A DNA stretch of 56,852 nt from a bacterium F11 (GCA_002176905.1 MSYE01000259.1:1-56852); one strand, 5' to 3'. Shown: positions 43,592 to 53,325, counted from the first letter of the stretch. Translations and numbers: made by a program. Notes: a model not told the origin generated them from the letters alone.

Positions 43592-46314
43592 CGGACGATC
43601 CCCACACGGCCGATTTTCTTATCTCCGGAAGGGTCGGTAATCAAATAGGTGTATATTCCACTGGCCACCTTTTTTCCGTTTTTCGTATCCAACAACCAAG
43701 GAATAAAACCATCCCTGTTGTTATCCAACAAATCCTGGACCAACTCACCAGATAAATCGTATATCCGAAGACGAGCCCCTGCTGTGAGCAGATCAAAATT
43801 GACTTGGGGTTGATGCTGATCAGCCCGAAAAGGATTGGGATAGGCCACAACGTGACTTAAAGAACTCGCAGGAACATGCTGCAACAAAGCAAACATCCCA
43901 AAACTATCCAACTCTGTTGTGACGGTTTTGAGCACTTTATCAACAGTAGAGGTGATGGGTTCCCATCGACCTGTTGTGGAATTGTATTTGGCCAACGTCA
44001 ATGAATCCTCATTATCTGGATCCGACAAATCAACCAGACGATACTCCAGTATCACGGTGTAGAGCCCCTCTGGAGTGAGAGTTGAACGCGCAATTCCAAC
44101 TTCTGTTCCAATCCCAGAGGAAGCAAAAGGATCCAGCGTTGTGTTGACACTTGGCAAATCCGGATAAGCATCAAAATCCAGAAGAATATCTTGATTAATC
44201 GTACCGGCTGGCCAATTGATCACCTGGAGTCCTTGGGGAGCCTGGACAGAGGTTTGGATACCTTGATTGGAACCGATGGGAAGAACATTAAAAGCAGTGG
44301 TTATAATTCCAAAACCATCTTCAAGCGAACTACTCGATCCCAGTTTTGACATGGTTACATCCCATCGGCCTCCCCGATCGGCCCCTGTTAAATCAAATTC
44401 GGCTGTGGCAGCGGTATCGGATAAAATGGCCTGGGTGGAAGCAGCAATAGAAGGGAAACCACTGCGGGTTAAGGAAATGGTCAAATCAGAGGTAAATTTT
44501 GTTCCTGTGATGGAAACAACCGTGGATGTGCTGGTGATGGGTGCTGTTGAAGGATCAACGGAGGTAACGGTCACTTCCACAATCGTAAAGGTACTGGCCA
44601 GTGTCTTGACTGTCTGACCCGCTGTCACCACCACATCCCAAAGACCAGCGGTGGCTCCCAGCAAGTTGACGGTGCCCGTTATGGTTGTTGAATTTGGAAC
44701 AGCCACATTGGTTGCGGAAATTGTTTCGGAACCATTTTTCAGACTTAAGGTGGACTCTGGCACAAGGGAGATCCCCGATACCGTCAAATCAACACTGGTC
44801 GTTGTATTGAGCCCAAAGGAAGGGGATATACCGGTAACCGACATCATCGCCCGCGCCACATTGACCCGTCCTGCTCCAAGTTGGCCTCCAAAACCAGGAT
44901 TTAATGAGTCAATGTCTTCAGTGGAATCAAGAAGCCGTTGGTACACCTCATCATCTGTCAATGAAGGGTATTGGGCCAAAACCAATCCAGCGATACCCGC
45001 CACCATGGGTGAGGCCATGGAGGTTCCGGACCAGAATGCATAAGAACCATCTTGCACCGGTAACGTGGAACGGATCGCTACACCTGGACCTGAAATTTGC
45101 ACCCATGACCCAAAATTGGAAAATGTTCCCAACTGATCATTCCGATCTGTGGCCGCCACAGCCATAACATTGTCATAGGCTGCGGGATAACTAAATTGGG
45201 AATTGGATGTGGCTTCATTTCCAGCAGCGGCAATCAGAACAACGCCATTTAACTCAGCATAATTTAATGCAATTTCAACTGTGGAGTCAGCCTCTCCTCC
45301 AAGAGAGATATTGATGACATCAGCTCCCTCATCGGTTGCATATCTAATGGCATCAGCAAAGGCATCCGTTGTAATCAGACAATTACTCGGGGCCACCTTA
45401 AGGGCCATAAGCGACACAATCCAGTTCACCCCTGATACACCAACAGCATTGTTTCCATCCGCACCTACAATTCCAGAAACATGCGTTCCATGTCCCCCGA
45501 AATCAAATAGGAAAAAGCTGTTGTAACAATCATCATCCGGGTCCCCGTCGTCATCTCCAAAATCATAACCAAAGTTATCATCAATTTTTCCATTCCCATC
45601 ATTGTCCACCCCGGTGGTTGTAATGGTGCCAGAAGACTCACCAACATTCTGCCAAAGGTTTCCTTCAATATCGGGATGATCCCAATCAAGCCCCGTGTCA
45701 ATTATGGCCACCACCACACCGGTTGTTCCTGTATGCGTGTCCCATGCCACTTCGGCATCAATATCGCTACCCTCCGTCCCTCGCCCACTAGGATCATAAA
45801 AATCAGCTCCTCCATCTTGCCCCGTATTTTTCAATCCCCATTGGGTACCATAAAAAGGATCATTTGGAATTGTAACAGAAGGATAATAGTAATGATTGGG
45901 GTGGGCATACTCAACGCCCGCTTTCTTAGAAAGATATTTTATGGTCTTTTTAACATCACCCCCGTCTTCAAGCGTAACAAGAATGGTCCGATTCCGTTGG
46001 TTTACGGCTCTGTAAAAAGAATTCCTGTCTTTGGCTCGGGCCGAAACCGATTGAACATAAGAAGAAGATTGCGGTGCCCCAAAAAGCGGTTTCATGGATT
46101 TGGCTTTGATTTCTTTTAAAAGGGAGGAAAGATGGGAATCAACCTGATGAAATTGGGCTTGGCTGTATTGGGAGCGGGACAGATTGATATTGTCTCGAAC
46201 GCAGACAATGACTTGGTTTGGCACATAAGATGGCCGACTCTGGGCTCCTACTTGCGAACAAAAGGCAACAAAAAGAACCGCGATAAGAGGGTAAAAAGCT
46301 TTCTTCATTACCAT
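43588..46314 (-). CDS. Secreted subtilisin-like protease with T9SS/FlgD-like C-terminal domain
   Basis: 908 residues. Signal peptide at about 1-24, an inhibitor-like prodomain to about 140, then an S8 peptidase domain. The catalytic triad is visible: Asp206 in IIDTGLDWDHPD, His275 in GGHGTHVSG and Ser432 in GTSMASPMVAG, with oxyanion AAAGN. Ig/TIG-like beta domains follow (about 490-690), then a ZU5-like/beta segment. The last 85 residues read VVAYPNPF, LRIYDLSGELV, then KKVASGIYTYLI, the FlgD-like pattern used as a type 9 sorting signal. Acidic Asn/Asp loops (DNDGNGKIDDN) suggest calcium binding. Together with the overlapping porV-like gene this suggests T9SS-dependent export; no other T9SS component is in the window. 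Confidence 0.9.
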   Translation of the reverse strand: MVMKKAFYPLIAVLFVAFCSQVGAQSRPSYVPNQVIVCVRDNINLSRSQYSQAQFHQVDSHLSSLLKEIKAKSMKPLFGAPQSSSYVQSVSARAKDRNSFYRAVNQRNRTILVTLEDGGDVKKTIKYLSKKAGVEYAHPNHYYYPSVTIPNDPFYGTQWGLKNTGQDGGADFYDPSGRGTEGSDIDAEVAWDTHTGTTGVVVAIIDTGLDWDHPDIEGNLWQNVGESSGTITTTGVDNDGNGKIDDNFGYDFGDDDGDPDDDCYNSFFLFDFGGHGTHVSGIVGADGNNAVGVSGVNWIVSLMALKVAPSNCLITTDAFADAIRYATDEGADVINISLGGEADSTVEIALNYAELNGVVLIAAAGNEATSNSQFSYPAAYDNVMAVAATDRNDQLGTFSNFGSWVQISGPGVAIRSTLPVQDGSYAFWSGTSMASPMVAGIAGLVLAQYPSLTDDEVYQRLLDSTEDIDSLNPGFGGQLGAGRVNVARAMMSVTGISPSFGLNTTTSVDLTVSGISLVPESTLSLKNGSETISATNVAVPNSTTITGTVNLLGATAGLWDVVVTAGQTVKTLASTFTIVEVTVTSVDPSTAPITSTSTVVSITGTKFTSDLTISLTRSGFPSIAASTQAILSDTAATAEFDLTGADRGGRWDVTMSKLGSSSSLEDGFGIITTAFNVLPIGSNQGIQTSVQAPQGLQVINWPAGTINQDILLDFDAYPDLPSVNTTLDPFASSGIGTEVGIARSTLTPEGLYTVILEYRLVDLSDPDNEDSLTLAKYNSTTGRWEPITSTVDKVLKTVTTELDSFGMFALLQHVPASSLSHVVAYPNPFRADQHQPQVNFDLLTAGARLRIYDLSGELVQDLLDNNRDGFIPWLLDTKNGKKVASGIYTYLITDPSGDKKIGRVGIVR

Positions 46315-46357
46315 TAAGCCTGCCTGAAAAAAGTCATGATTTCAAGACAAGAAATTT

Positions 46358-47905
46358 CTACTTCGAATTGATTTTTCGACTTAAAACGTCGACCAGATTC
46401 TCAATTGTGGCCTCTGGTGCCAGGAGGGGCTTCTGAAAATGGTTCTCAATTAATACTTTTCGCGTAGTTGGGCCGATGGCCACCATTTTTGTCTTTTTCT
46501 GGAGGGAACGGATCTCCGACTTTGAGAAAAATCGGAGAAAGTTTCTTACGGTGGATGCTGAGGTAAACGTGACAGCATCCACTCCTTTTAAAATCAACTT
46601 CTTTACCCCTTTAGGCGGGGGAGGTGCCATTTGATTTCGATAAATTCCCAACTCCTTTACACGGGCTCCTTTTTTCATGAGTCCATAAATAATGTCGCGT
46701 GGCCCTCCTTCAACACGGGGGATCAGAATTCTTTTTCCCCGAATGTTTGTTAGTCCTTCCAGAATTCCTTCGGCTCCAAATTTCTTTGCCTGTTGGGTTA
46801 CTCTCCAACCCCTGTTTTCGATGACCTGGGCAGTTTGAGGCCCCACAGCACAAATCTTTGGACCAAACTTATCTTGGTTGTATCCATGCCGTTTGAGGCC
46901 CGCATGAAAAATGCGAACCGCGTTGGCACTTAAGAAAAGAACCCAATCAAAACGGGAAGCTTCTTGGGAAAAAGTACGATAAAAATCATTTAACCTGGGA
47001 TTATCCCAAATGGGTTGAATCTCAATAGCGGGACACAAAATGACCTCGGCTCCCTTATCCTGAAGAAGGCGCGTGATACGTGAGGCTTGGAACTCCGAAC
47101 GGGTGATAACAATTCTCTTACCAAGAAGGGGTTTTTCCTTCTGAATCCAATTCAACATTCTGGTCAACTTTCCGACCCAACCCACAATGATAATAGCCGG
47201 CGCCCTTAACGTTCTCTTCTTAAATTCTTTCAATGATTCTTTCAAGGTTGTCTGAATGATGCGCTGATGAACAGTTGTCCCCCATTCAATAGCCACAACA
47301 GGAAGAGTTTGAATCCAACCGGAAAGGAGCAATTGTTGCCGAATGAAACCCCAACGACTAACTCCCATCAAAATCACCAGGGTTCCTCCCTTTGGAAGAA
47401 GGGACCAGTTCACTCCAGGGATTTCATGTCTCCCTTTTCCCTCGTGACCAGTCAAAAAGGTTACATAAGAGGCCCAACGCCGATCACTGACCGGAATCCC
47501 AGCATACCCTGGCACGGCAATAAGCGAGGTGACACCAGGTACAACTTCAAAAGGGATGTGGGCCCGAGAAAGGGCTTCCATTTCTTCTCCACCCCGGGCA
47601 AAAACAAGAGGATCTCCTCCCTTCAATCGAACCACACGGTTCCCTTTTCGGGCTTCTTGAATGAGAATCCGATGAATTCCTCCTTGGGTTTTTTTAATGG
47701 AAGAACCATGGGACGCACCGGGTCCTCTTTTCCCAACAGAAATGATCCGCGCTTTTGTCGAATAAACCAAATATGGATTAACCAAGGCATCCATGACAAT
47801 CACATCCGCTGAGCGAATCAAATCTTCCCCGCGAACCGTGATGAGCCCCGGATCACCCGGCCCCGCTCCCACCAAATACACTTTCCCTTTTTTCTTTTGT
47901 TTCAA
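46358..47905 (-). CDS. cobA-hemD: Uroporphyrinogen-III C-methyltransferase / synthase fusion
   Basis: 515 residues, two enzymes in one chain. Residues about 1-245 are the SAM-dependent methyltransferase (GKVYLVGAGPGDPGLITVRG, VRLKGGDPLVFARGGEE, VVPGVTSLIAVPGYAGIPV, then LTGHEG), making precorrin-2 for siroheme or cobalamin. Residues about 260-510 are HemD, which closes hydroxymethylbilane to uroporphyrinogen III (GKRIVITRSEFQASRI, then VTFTSASTVRNFL). The start is TTG with GAGGGA just upstream in the 14-base gap after hemC. The fusion is common in bacteria with hemA-hemC clusters. Confidence 0.95.
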   Translation of the reverse strand: MKQKKKGKVYLVGAGPGDPGLITVRGEDLIRSADVIVMDALVNPYLVYSTKARIISVGKRGPGASHGSSIKKTQGGIHRILIQEARKGNRVVRLKGGDPLVFARGGEEMEALSRAHIPFEVVPGVTSLIAVPGYAGIPVSDRRWASYVTFLTGHEGKGRHEIPGVNWSLLPKGGTLVILMGVSRWGFIRQQLLLSGWIQTLPVVAIEWGTTVHQRIIQTTLKESLKEFKKRTLRAPAIIIVGWVGKLTRMLNWIQKEKPLLGKRIVITRSEFQASRITRLLQDKGAEVILCPAIEIQPIWDNPRLNDFYRTFSQEASRFDWVLFLSANAVRIFHAGLKRHGYNQDKFGPKICAVGPQTAQVIENRGWRVTQQAKKFGAEGILEGLTNIRGKRILIPRVEGGPRDIIYGLMKKGARVKELGIYRNQMAPPPPKGVKKLILKGVDAVTFTSASTVRNFLRFFSKSEIRSLQKKTKMVAIGPTTRKVLIENHFQKPLLAPEATIENLVDVLSRKINSK

Positions 47906-47919
47906 ATGGCTATCCCTCT

Positions 47920-48837
47920 TTATTGGATTTTTAAAAGGATGTCTGAGCCACCTTCGTGGAGCAGGCGTTCGGCGACTTGGCCTCCGAGGAACTCGGGTTC
48001 GGATGGATCGCCTTTTTCTTCGATCTCCACCCGTTTTTCTCCATTTGGAGTTAAGATAACCGCTTTGAGGATGAGTTCATTGCCCTCGATTCTGGCCAAT
48101 CCCCCCAAAGGAATCAAACAAGAACCACCCATTCCTTGTAGGAACGAGCGCTCGGCTCTTGCCGTTATATCGGACTCTTTGTCGCTAATGGTATCAAGGA
48201 TGGCGCTCATCTCTTCATTCTCTTCACGGTATTCCAATCCCAAACAACCTTGGCCCGGCGCTGGGATCATTTGATGAACATCAATCACCTCGGTTATTTC
48301 GGATTCCAACCCCAATCTCTTAAGGCCCGCACAAGCCATGAGGATGGCATCGTATTCCCCTTTTCTCAGCTTTTGAATTCGGGTTTCAACATTGCCCCGT
48401 ATTGGTTCGATCCGATACCGATCTTTGTAATGGAAAAAAATCTGGGAGATTCGTCTGGGGGAACTGGTACCCACAATGGACCCGCGCGGTAGCTCTCGAA
48501 GCAGCTCTCCGAACCGAGATATCAACGCATCATTGGGTGTCTCTCTTCGTGGGTAAGGGCCCATTTGAAGACCCGAAGGTAACATTTGAGGAACATCCTT
48601 AAGAGAATGAACAGCCAAATCAATTCGCTTGGCCAATAGAGCTTCTTCAATCTCTTTAACAAACACACCCTTGCCTCCCATTTTGGTTAAAGCGGAGTGA
48701 GGATCTTTATCCCCTGTTGTTTTGATGATGGTCAAGCTCAAATCAAGCTGGGGATTCTTTTTCTGGAGCTCGGTCATCACCCAATTGGCTTGTCCACGAG
48801 CCAAGGGAGATCCGCGGGAACCTATACGCATTTTCAT
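47920..48837 (-). CDS. hemC: Porphobilinogen deaminase
   Basis: 305 residues. It joins four porphobilinogens to hydroxymethylbilane on a dipyrromethane cofactor. Motifs are RIGSRGSPLARGQANWV, TGDKD, VHSLKDVP, GTSSPRR, IRGNVETR, and the cofactor Cys in GGSCLIPLGG near residue 240. It is full length. It sits between hemA (9 bases upstream) and cobA-hemD (14 bases downstream), so all three are likely one transcript. Confidence 0.97.
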   Translation of the reverse strand: MKMRIGSRGSPLARGQANWVMTELQKKNPQLDLSLTIIKTTGDKDPHSALTKMGGKGVFVKEIEEALLAKRIDLAVHSLKDVPQMLPSGLQMGPYPRRETPNDALISRFGELLRELPRGSIVGTSSPRRISQIFFHYKDRYRIEPIRGNVETRIQKLRKGEYDAILMACAGLKRLGLESEITEVIDVHQMIPAPGQGCLGLEYREENEEMSAILDTISDKESDITARAERSFLQGMGGSCLIPLGGLARIEGNELILKAVILTPNGEKRVEIEEKGDPSEPEFLGGQVAERLLHEGGSDILLKIQ

Positions 48838-48846
48838 GTTTGTTAT

Positions 48847-49908
48847 TTAACCCTTATTTGGATAATGGCGGAGAGAAACACGGTCACCCTTTAAGGTGCC
48901 AGAGATCCAATCCTGAAATTCTTTGGCCCTCTCGTTTGCAAACGATTCCGCTGATGTCACAGCCTTTTTTCTTCGAACAAGATTCTCATCAACAATACCC
49001 TGAAGATCATCCAAATTGTAAACATACACATTATCAAGATCATGAACTTTTGGGTGAACATTTCGGGGAACAGCGATATCAATAAAATAAAGAGAGCGTT
49101 GGCGTCTTTGCTTCATAATCTGAGCCACCATTCCCTCGTTAATAAAGGGATTATCGGATGACACCGAACAAATAACAATGTCGGCTTTCAGGAGTTCCGT
49201 TTCGAGCTGGTCAAGACTTCCCCCCTTTCCATTAAGAAGCTTGGCAAGCTCTTTTGCTTTTTCGGGAGTTCGATTGAGAACGGTGAGGTGTCCGGCTTTT
49301 TGGCTTATGAGATGACGCGTTGTTACCTCCGCCATGGTTCCGGCACCAAGGAGCAAAACATGATGATGAGCCAGTTCACCAAAAATACGCAGGGCCAATT
49401 GGACCGCAATCGAGGCCACAGAACTGGCTCCTTCGGAAATATCCGTCTGAACACGCACTTGCTTTCCGACAAAAAGGGCCCGTTGAAATAACACATTGGT
49501 GATTTTTCCGGTTGAGCCATGTTGATGCGCCGTCAGATAAGCCGATTTTATCTGACCCAATATTTCGCTCTCCCCAATAACAAGGGAATCCAATCCCGAT
49601 GCCACCCGAAACAAATGCAAAATGGCATCTTGCGATTGATATTTATAAAGAGAGGAGGTTAACTTGGGGGCCTTATACAGATCCTTAAAAAAAGAAGAAA
49701 GAGAAACAAAGGTTTGCTTAGGGTCTTTTTCTGGATGGGCGTAGACCTCCAACCGGTTGCAGGTTGAAAGAACCACCGCCTCTTTGACACCCACCTGTGA
49801 TTGCAGGGTCACAAGAGCCTGTTCCAACTTTTCCTTTGGAACCGTCAAATGCTCCCGCATTTGCAGCGGAGCTGTCTTATGAGACAAGCCAACCAGCACC
49901 ACACCCAT
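48847..49908 (-). CDS. hemA: Glutamyl-tRNA reductase, short C-terminus
   Basis: 353 residues. It reduces glutamyl-tRNA to glutamate-1-semialdehyde, the first committed step of C5 tetrapyrrole synthesis. Motifs are VGLSHKTAPLQMRE, LSTCNRLEVYA with the catalytic Cys, GLDSLVIGESEILGQIK, the NADP site GAGTMAE, and DIAVPRNVHP. The protein ends about 60-70 residues earlier than E. coli HemA, so the C-terminal dimerisation helices are mostly missing. The frame ends cleanly and is not an obvious frameshift. hemL and hemB are not in the window. It follows ccsA. Confidence 0.95.
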   Translation of the reverse strand: MGVVLVGLSHKTAPLQMREHLTVPKEKLEQALVTLQSQVGVKEAVVLSTCNRLEVYAHPEKDPKQTFVSLSSFFKDLYKAPKLTSSLYKYQSQDAILHLFRVASGLDSLVIGESEILGQIKSAYLTAHQHGSTGKITNVLFQRALFVGKQVRVQTDISEGASSVASIAVQLALRIFGELAHHHVLLLGAGTMAEVTTRHLISQKAGHLTVLNRTPEKAKELAKLLNGKGGSLDQLETELLKADIVICSVSSDNPFINEGMVAQIMKQRRQRSLYFIDIAVPRNVHPKVHDLDNVYVYNLDDLQGIVDENLVRRKKAVTSAESFANERAKEFQDWISGTLKGDRVSLRHYPNKG

Positions 49909-49931
49909 AAACTAGAATCCTCTGAACATCC

Positions 49932-50786
49932 TCATTTTCCTCCACCAGATAAAAATCCGTGTAAATCTGAGATAAAATTCACACCAATGTAGGTGAACAA
50001 TACCACTCCAAAACCAGCCAATGAGAGATAGGCTGATTTCTTTCCTCGCCAACCGCTCACCAAACGCAAATGCAAATAAATGGCATATACAACCCAGGTG
50101 ATAAAGGCCCATGTTTCTTTGGGATCCCACCCCCAATACCGTCCCCACGCCTCATATGCCCAAGCTGCTCCCAGCAACACACCCAATGTTAAAACGGGAA
50201 AAGCAAAAGCAATAATTTTGTAAATCAAATTATCCAATTCATCCAACGCAGGGAGACGAAAAATGGCCATGACAGGCTTTTTGGCTTTCAAAAATCTTTC
50301 TTGTAAGAGATAAGCCAAACCAATCCCAAAGGCATTGGCAAAAAGAGAGTAGGAAACAAACATCACCGGAACGTGAATGGCCATCCAATAAGATTGAAGC
50401 GCGGGCTGAAGTTGAGGGATGTCTCTGCCAAAAGGAGAAATGACAGCCCCAATCATGCTTCCCCACGCCAACGGAGATATAAAGACGCCCAAAATGGGAA
50501 GGGGTTTATAAGCTTGAATGGCAAGGAAGACGATGGTGATAACAAAGGTAAAAAAGGAGAAACTTTCAAACCAATTGCTCCATGGAACATACCATTGGTG
50601 CTGGGGTAATTGGTGGGCATAATAGGTTCGGATGGCCAAACTAATGGCATGAAGCACAACCGCCGTTAACAAAACACCTTTTGCGGTCTGGGGCAACACT
50701 TCTTTTCGCACCAGCGTGTAAACCACATAGAGAATCATCCCGATGGTATAAGCCGCAAAAGCCAAATTAAAAAATACGAATTCCAT
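49932..50786 (-). CDS. ccsA: Cytochrome c biogenesis protein CcsA/ResC
   Basis: 284 residues and about eight membrane helices. The heme-handling WWD signature is present as WGRYWGWDPKETWAFITW near residue 215, with conserved His residues in flanking loops. With ResB it forms system II, which moves heme across the inner membrane and attaches it to c-type apocytochromes. It follows resB by 29 bases and precedes hemA by 23 bases, so heme synthesis and cytochrome c maturation are linked. Confidence 0.95.
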   Translation of the reverse strand: MEFVFFNLAFAAYTIGMILYVVYTLVRKEVLPQTAKGVLLTAVVLHAISLAIRTYYAHQLPQHQWYVPWSNWFESFSFFTFVITIVFLAIQAYKPLPILGVFISPLAWGSMIGAVISPFGRDIPQLQPALQSYWMAIHVPVMFVSYSLFANAFGIGLAYLLQERFLKAKKPVMAIFRLPALDELDNLIYKIIAFAFPVLTLGVLLGAAWAYEAWGRYWGWDPKETWAFITWVVYAIYLHLRLVSGWRGKKSAYLSLAGFGVVLFTYIGVNFISDLHGFLSGGGK

Positions 50787-50815
50787 TTTATACTCCTTCT
50801 ATAATAAAGCCCATT

Positions 50816-52201
50816 TCATACATCACATCCACATTCCTGAGACAATCGATTGTTGAACCGATCAAATTCTGCTTGAAATTCTTGTGGGGCACGGGAGTTC
50901 CAACCTCCGATGAGAATTCGTGTCCCATTCTTTTTGGAAGTTACCACAACCCGAAGCTGCCGTTGATGAAAGTAAAAATGTAGGCAAAGACCGACAAGAA
51001 GCATCAACGAAAAAATCCAAAAAAGAGGGGCCCCAGGATCATACCCAATTTGGAGTCCCGAAAACAAAACAGGATCAATTTCTCGCAACCGAAATGGAGG
51101 GACTTGGGTTCGAATTGCTTGATCCCCCACCATTCGAAACGCCAAATCCGGGCGATCCCTAAGAATCCAAACTTTCCCAAGGACTTCGCCCTTCTCCAAA
51201 AATTCGATCAAAAGTGCCGGATTGTGTCCTTCATGGTCCCTTGTTAGAGGACGAGATTGCTCATCCAAATCAAAAGTCGGCAAAAAAGAATTGGCCCGAA
51301 TCACATAGGGAGTCCCAGAAATGGTGGTACTTTCTCCAGGCCTTATTTCCAACTCATTTCCTCCAATCCACAATTGGGCAGACCGAAATTCATCGGCCAT
51401 ACCCCAAAAAGCCTGATAGAATCGGACACCCTCAATGTCGAGGGGATTGTTGACAGTTATTTTCTTTTGGGCCACCACCTGACCTTTATTTCTCACAATA
51501 ATATCGCTGGCATATAAGCTCGGATTTTGGGATCCCTCATAATATTGGATGTCAAAATCTTTCAATTCAATTTCATAATCTCTGTTCACCATTTGGGCCT
51601 TTGCGTTCTCCCTTATAGGAAGGGATTCATCAAATCCAACCAAAGCCCCCAAAAGATTTCCAGCCAAAATACCAACAATGCTTACATGCAAAACAAAATC
51701 TCCCCAACGCTGAAAAGAGAATCGGCTTGCGGCAAACACGTGGTTTTTCTCCTTTTGCTCATCGTGAACTTCTGTTTCCTCATAGCGATAGTTGATTTCT
51801 TTTAACACCGATCGAATAAGGGGTAGCACCTCTGATATTTTTTTATGAGAAAAGGTTTCCTCTCGTTGGCTGACCTTCAGAAAAAGGTGCGAAAGAGAAA
51901 CGTCTGGGACCTTTCTTTTCTTCAATGGGTGGAATCGCAATTTGCACACAATGACGTTAAAAGCCATTAACGCAAGAAGGCACCAAAACCACCAAGAATG
52001 ATAAATATCCAATAAGGTTCCAACTGCCGATGCCACCGCAATAACGAAAAACAGTCCCACATTGAACCGAACAGACCGAAAGGGTTGAATCCAATTTTTT
52101 GGGAGGAACAAGCCAAGGAGAAGAATGGTGACAAAGAGAGCCAAAAAACGCCATTCAAGAATATCGAGAGAGAGCTGAAAAAACTCTTGGAAAATTTGCA
52201 A
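50816..52201 (-). CDS. resB: Cytochrome c biogenesis protein ResB
   Basis: 461 residues. Three membrane helices lie in the first 115 residues, a fourth near 190-210, then a large periplasmic domain and a last helix near 390-410 (LFWIFSLMLLVGLCLHF). FYQAFWGM and the SRFSFQRWGDFVLHVSIVG segment fit ResB/Ccs1. It is the partner of CcsA in system II. The start is TTG with GAAGGA nine bases upstream; no ATG is nearby. No CcdA- or ResA-type thiol protein is in the window. Confidence 0.92.
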   Translation of the reverse strand: MQIFQEFFQLSLDILEWRFLALFVTILLLGLFLPKNWIQPFRSVRFNVGLFFVIAVASAVGTLLDIYHSWWFWCLLALMAFNVIVCKLRFHPLKKRKVPDVSLSHLFLKVSQREETFSHKKISEVLPLIRSVLKEINYRYEETEVHDEQKEKNHVFAASRFSFQRWGDFVLHVSIVGILAGNLLGALVGFDESLPIRENAKAQMVNRDYEIELKDFDIQYYEGSQNPSLYASDIIVRNKGQVVAQKKITVNNPLDIEGVRFYQAFWGMADEFRSAQLWIGGNELEIRPGESTTISGTPYVIRANSFLPTFDLDEQSRPLTRDHEGHNPALLIEFLEKGEVLGKVWILRDRPDLAFRMVGDQAIRTQVPPFRLREIDPVLFSGLQIGYDPGAPLFWIFSLMLLVGLCLHFYFHQRQLRVVVTSKKNGTRILIGGWNSRAPQEFQAEFDRFNNRLSQECGCDV

Positions 52202-52269
52202 GTTGACGCGTCCTTCAAATAAGGGGAGATTGAGATAAGGGAGATTCTAATTAATTTTGAGAGGGAACT

Positions 52270-53229
52270 CTAAAAGCGACCGTCTTTTTTGGCCCGGATA
52301 AATTTTTCCCAGTGGGCGAGAATATCTTTGTCCCACCATCCTTTTCCGGCTTCCTCCCACATAATGGCAAACGATTTATCAACATCAAAAGCCTCTTTAT
52401 AAGATCTTTTGGACCGAAGAGCATCATACACATCGACAATGCTAATCACACGAATCAAAACAGAGAGGTCAATTTCTTTAAGGCCATCAGGATAACCTGT
52501 CCCATTGAGTTTCTCATGATGATGACGAATAAGGGGCAAGGCGTCCTGAACTGACCGTAGTTTTTTGCAGATATCACAACCCAAAATCGGATGACGCTTC
52601 ATAACGGCAAACTCATCGGTTGTGTAACGACCTGGCTTGGTGAGAATGGAGTCGGGAATCGCAATCTTTCCTACATCATGAAGCAACCCGCCTGTACGAA
52701 GGACTTTCAAATCCCTTCCATGAAAACCCAGGATTCTTCCCAATTCTTCGGCATAGAATGAAACACGATCGGCGTGGCCCATGGTATAAGGATCTTTGGC
52801 TTCAATGGTACGGGCCAGGGTCGCCAAAACCGTCTCAGAATCATCCAGCGCCCCCATAAGATTTTTTATTCGGACCAGAGACCTTGCTCTTGCCAACAAA
52901 ACCGTTGGATCTATCGGCTGGCTTAAGATATCATCACACCCAGCATTGACGGCCTCTAACAAGGGAAATTCTGTTTGGTGCAGCTGCAGGATTAAGATAG
53001 GAACCGGGGCAAATCGGGGCTCTGATTTGACGGTTCGGCATATCTCCAGGACATTTGGATTTTCTAAACTATCTTCAAGAAGAATGAGGTCAGGATTGGA
53101 TCCATTCTGAACAGCCTCCAGAATCCGTTGACTGGATTCCAATATAGAAACCTCAAACCCTTCCTCTTGAAAAAGGGGTCCAAATTGCTTAGAAAGAGAC
53201 GAATCTGCTTGACCAATAAGTACTTTCAC
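52270..53229 (-). CDS. Pseudo-receiver HD-GYP protein
   Basis: 319 residues. Residues 1-125 have the receiver fold pattern, but the phospho-acceptor position is Glu52 (PDLILLEDSLEN), the acid pocket reads GQAD, and the conserved Lys is Gln (SQPID). It therefore cannot be phosphorylated normally. Residues about 140-315 are HD-GYP with LLHDVGKIAIPDS, HHHEKLNGTGYPDGL and SIVDVYDALRSKRSY, apparently with a complete metal site, so cyclic dinucleotide hydrolysis is likely and may be constitutive or ligand-controlled. The start is GTG after GAGAGGAAATC. It is divergent from the GAF-ANTAR gene. Confidence 0.9.
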   Translation of the reverse strand: MKVLIGQADSSLSKQFGPLFQEEGFEVSILESSQRILEAVQNGSNPDLILLEDSLENPNVLEICRTVKSEPRFAPVPILILQLHQTEFPLLEAVNAGCDDILSQPIDPTVLLARARSLVRIKNLMGALDDSETVLATLARTIEAKDPYTMGHADRVSFYAEELGRILGFHGRDLKVLRTGGLLHDVGKIAIPDSILTKPGRYTTDEFAVMKRHPILGCDICKKLRSVQDALPLIRHHHEKLNGTGYPDGLKEIDLSVLIRVISIVDVYDALRSKRSYKEAFDVDKSFAIMWEEAGKGWWDKDILAHWEKFIRAKKDGRF

Positions 53230-53255
53230 GATTTCCTCTCATTCGTTATAATTGA

Positions 53256-53284
53256 AGCATAACAGAGGTCAGGATACCCGTCAA
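53256..53284 (-). promoter_or_regulatory. Promoter of the pseudo-receiver HD-GYP gene
   Basis: On the minus strand TTGACG (53284-53279) and TATGCT (53261-53256) are 17 bp apart, about 27 bases before the GTG start. Good spacing, moderate match. Confidence 0.4.
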
Positions 53285-53325
53285 CGAGGAAAGCTGAATA
53301 AATAGGGGTTTTTCCTAAGGTTTAT

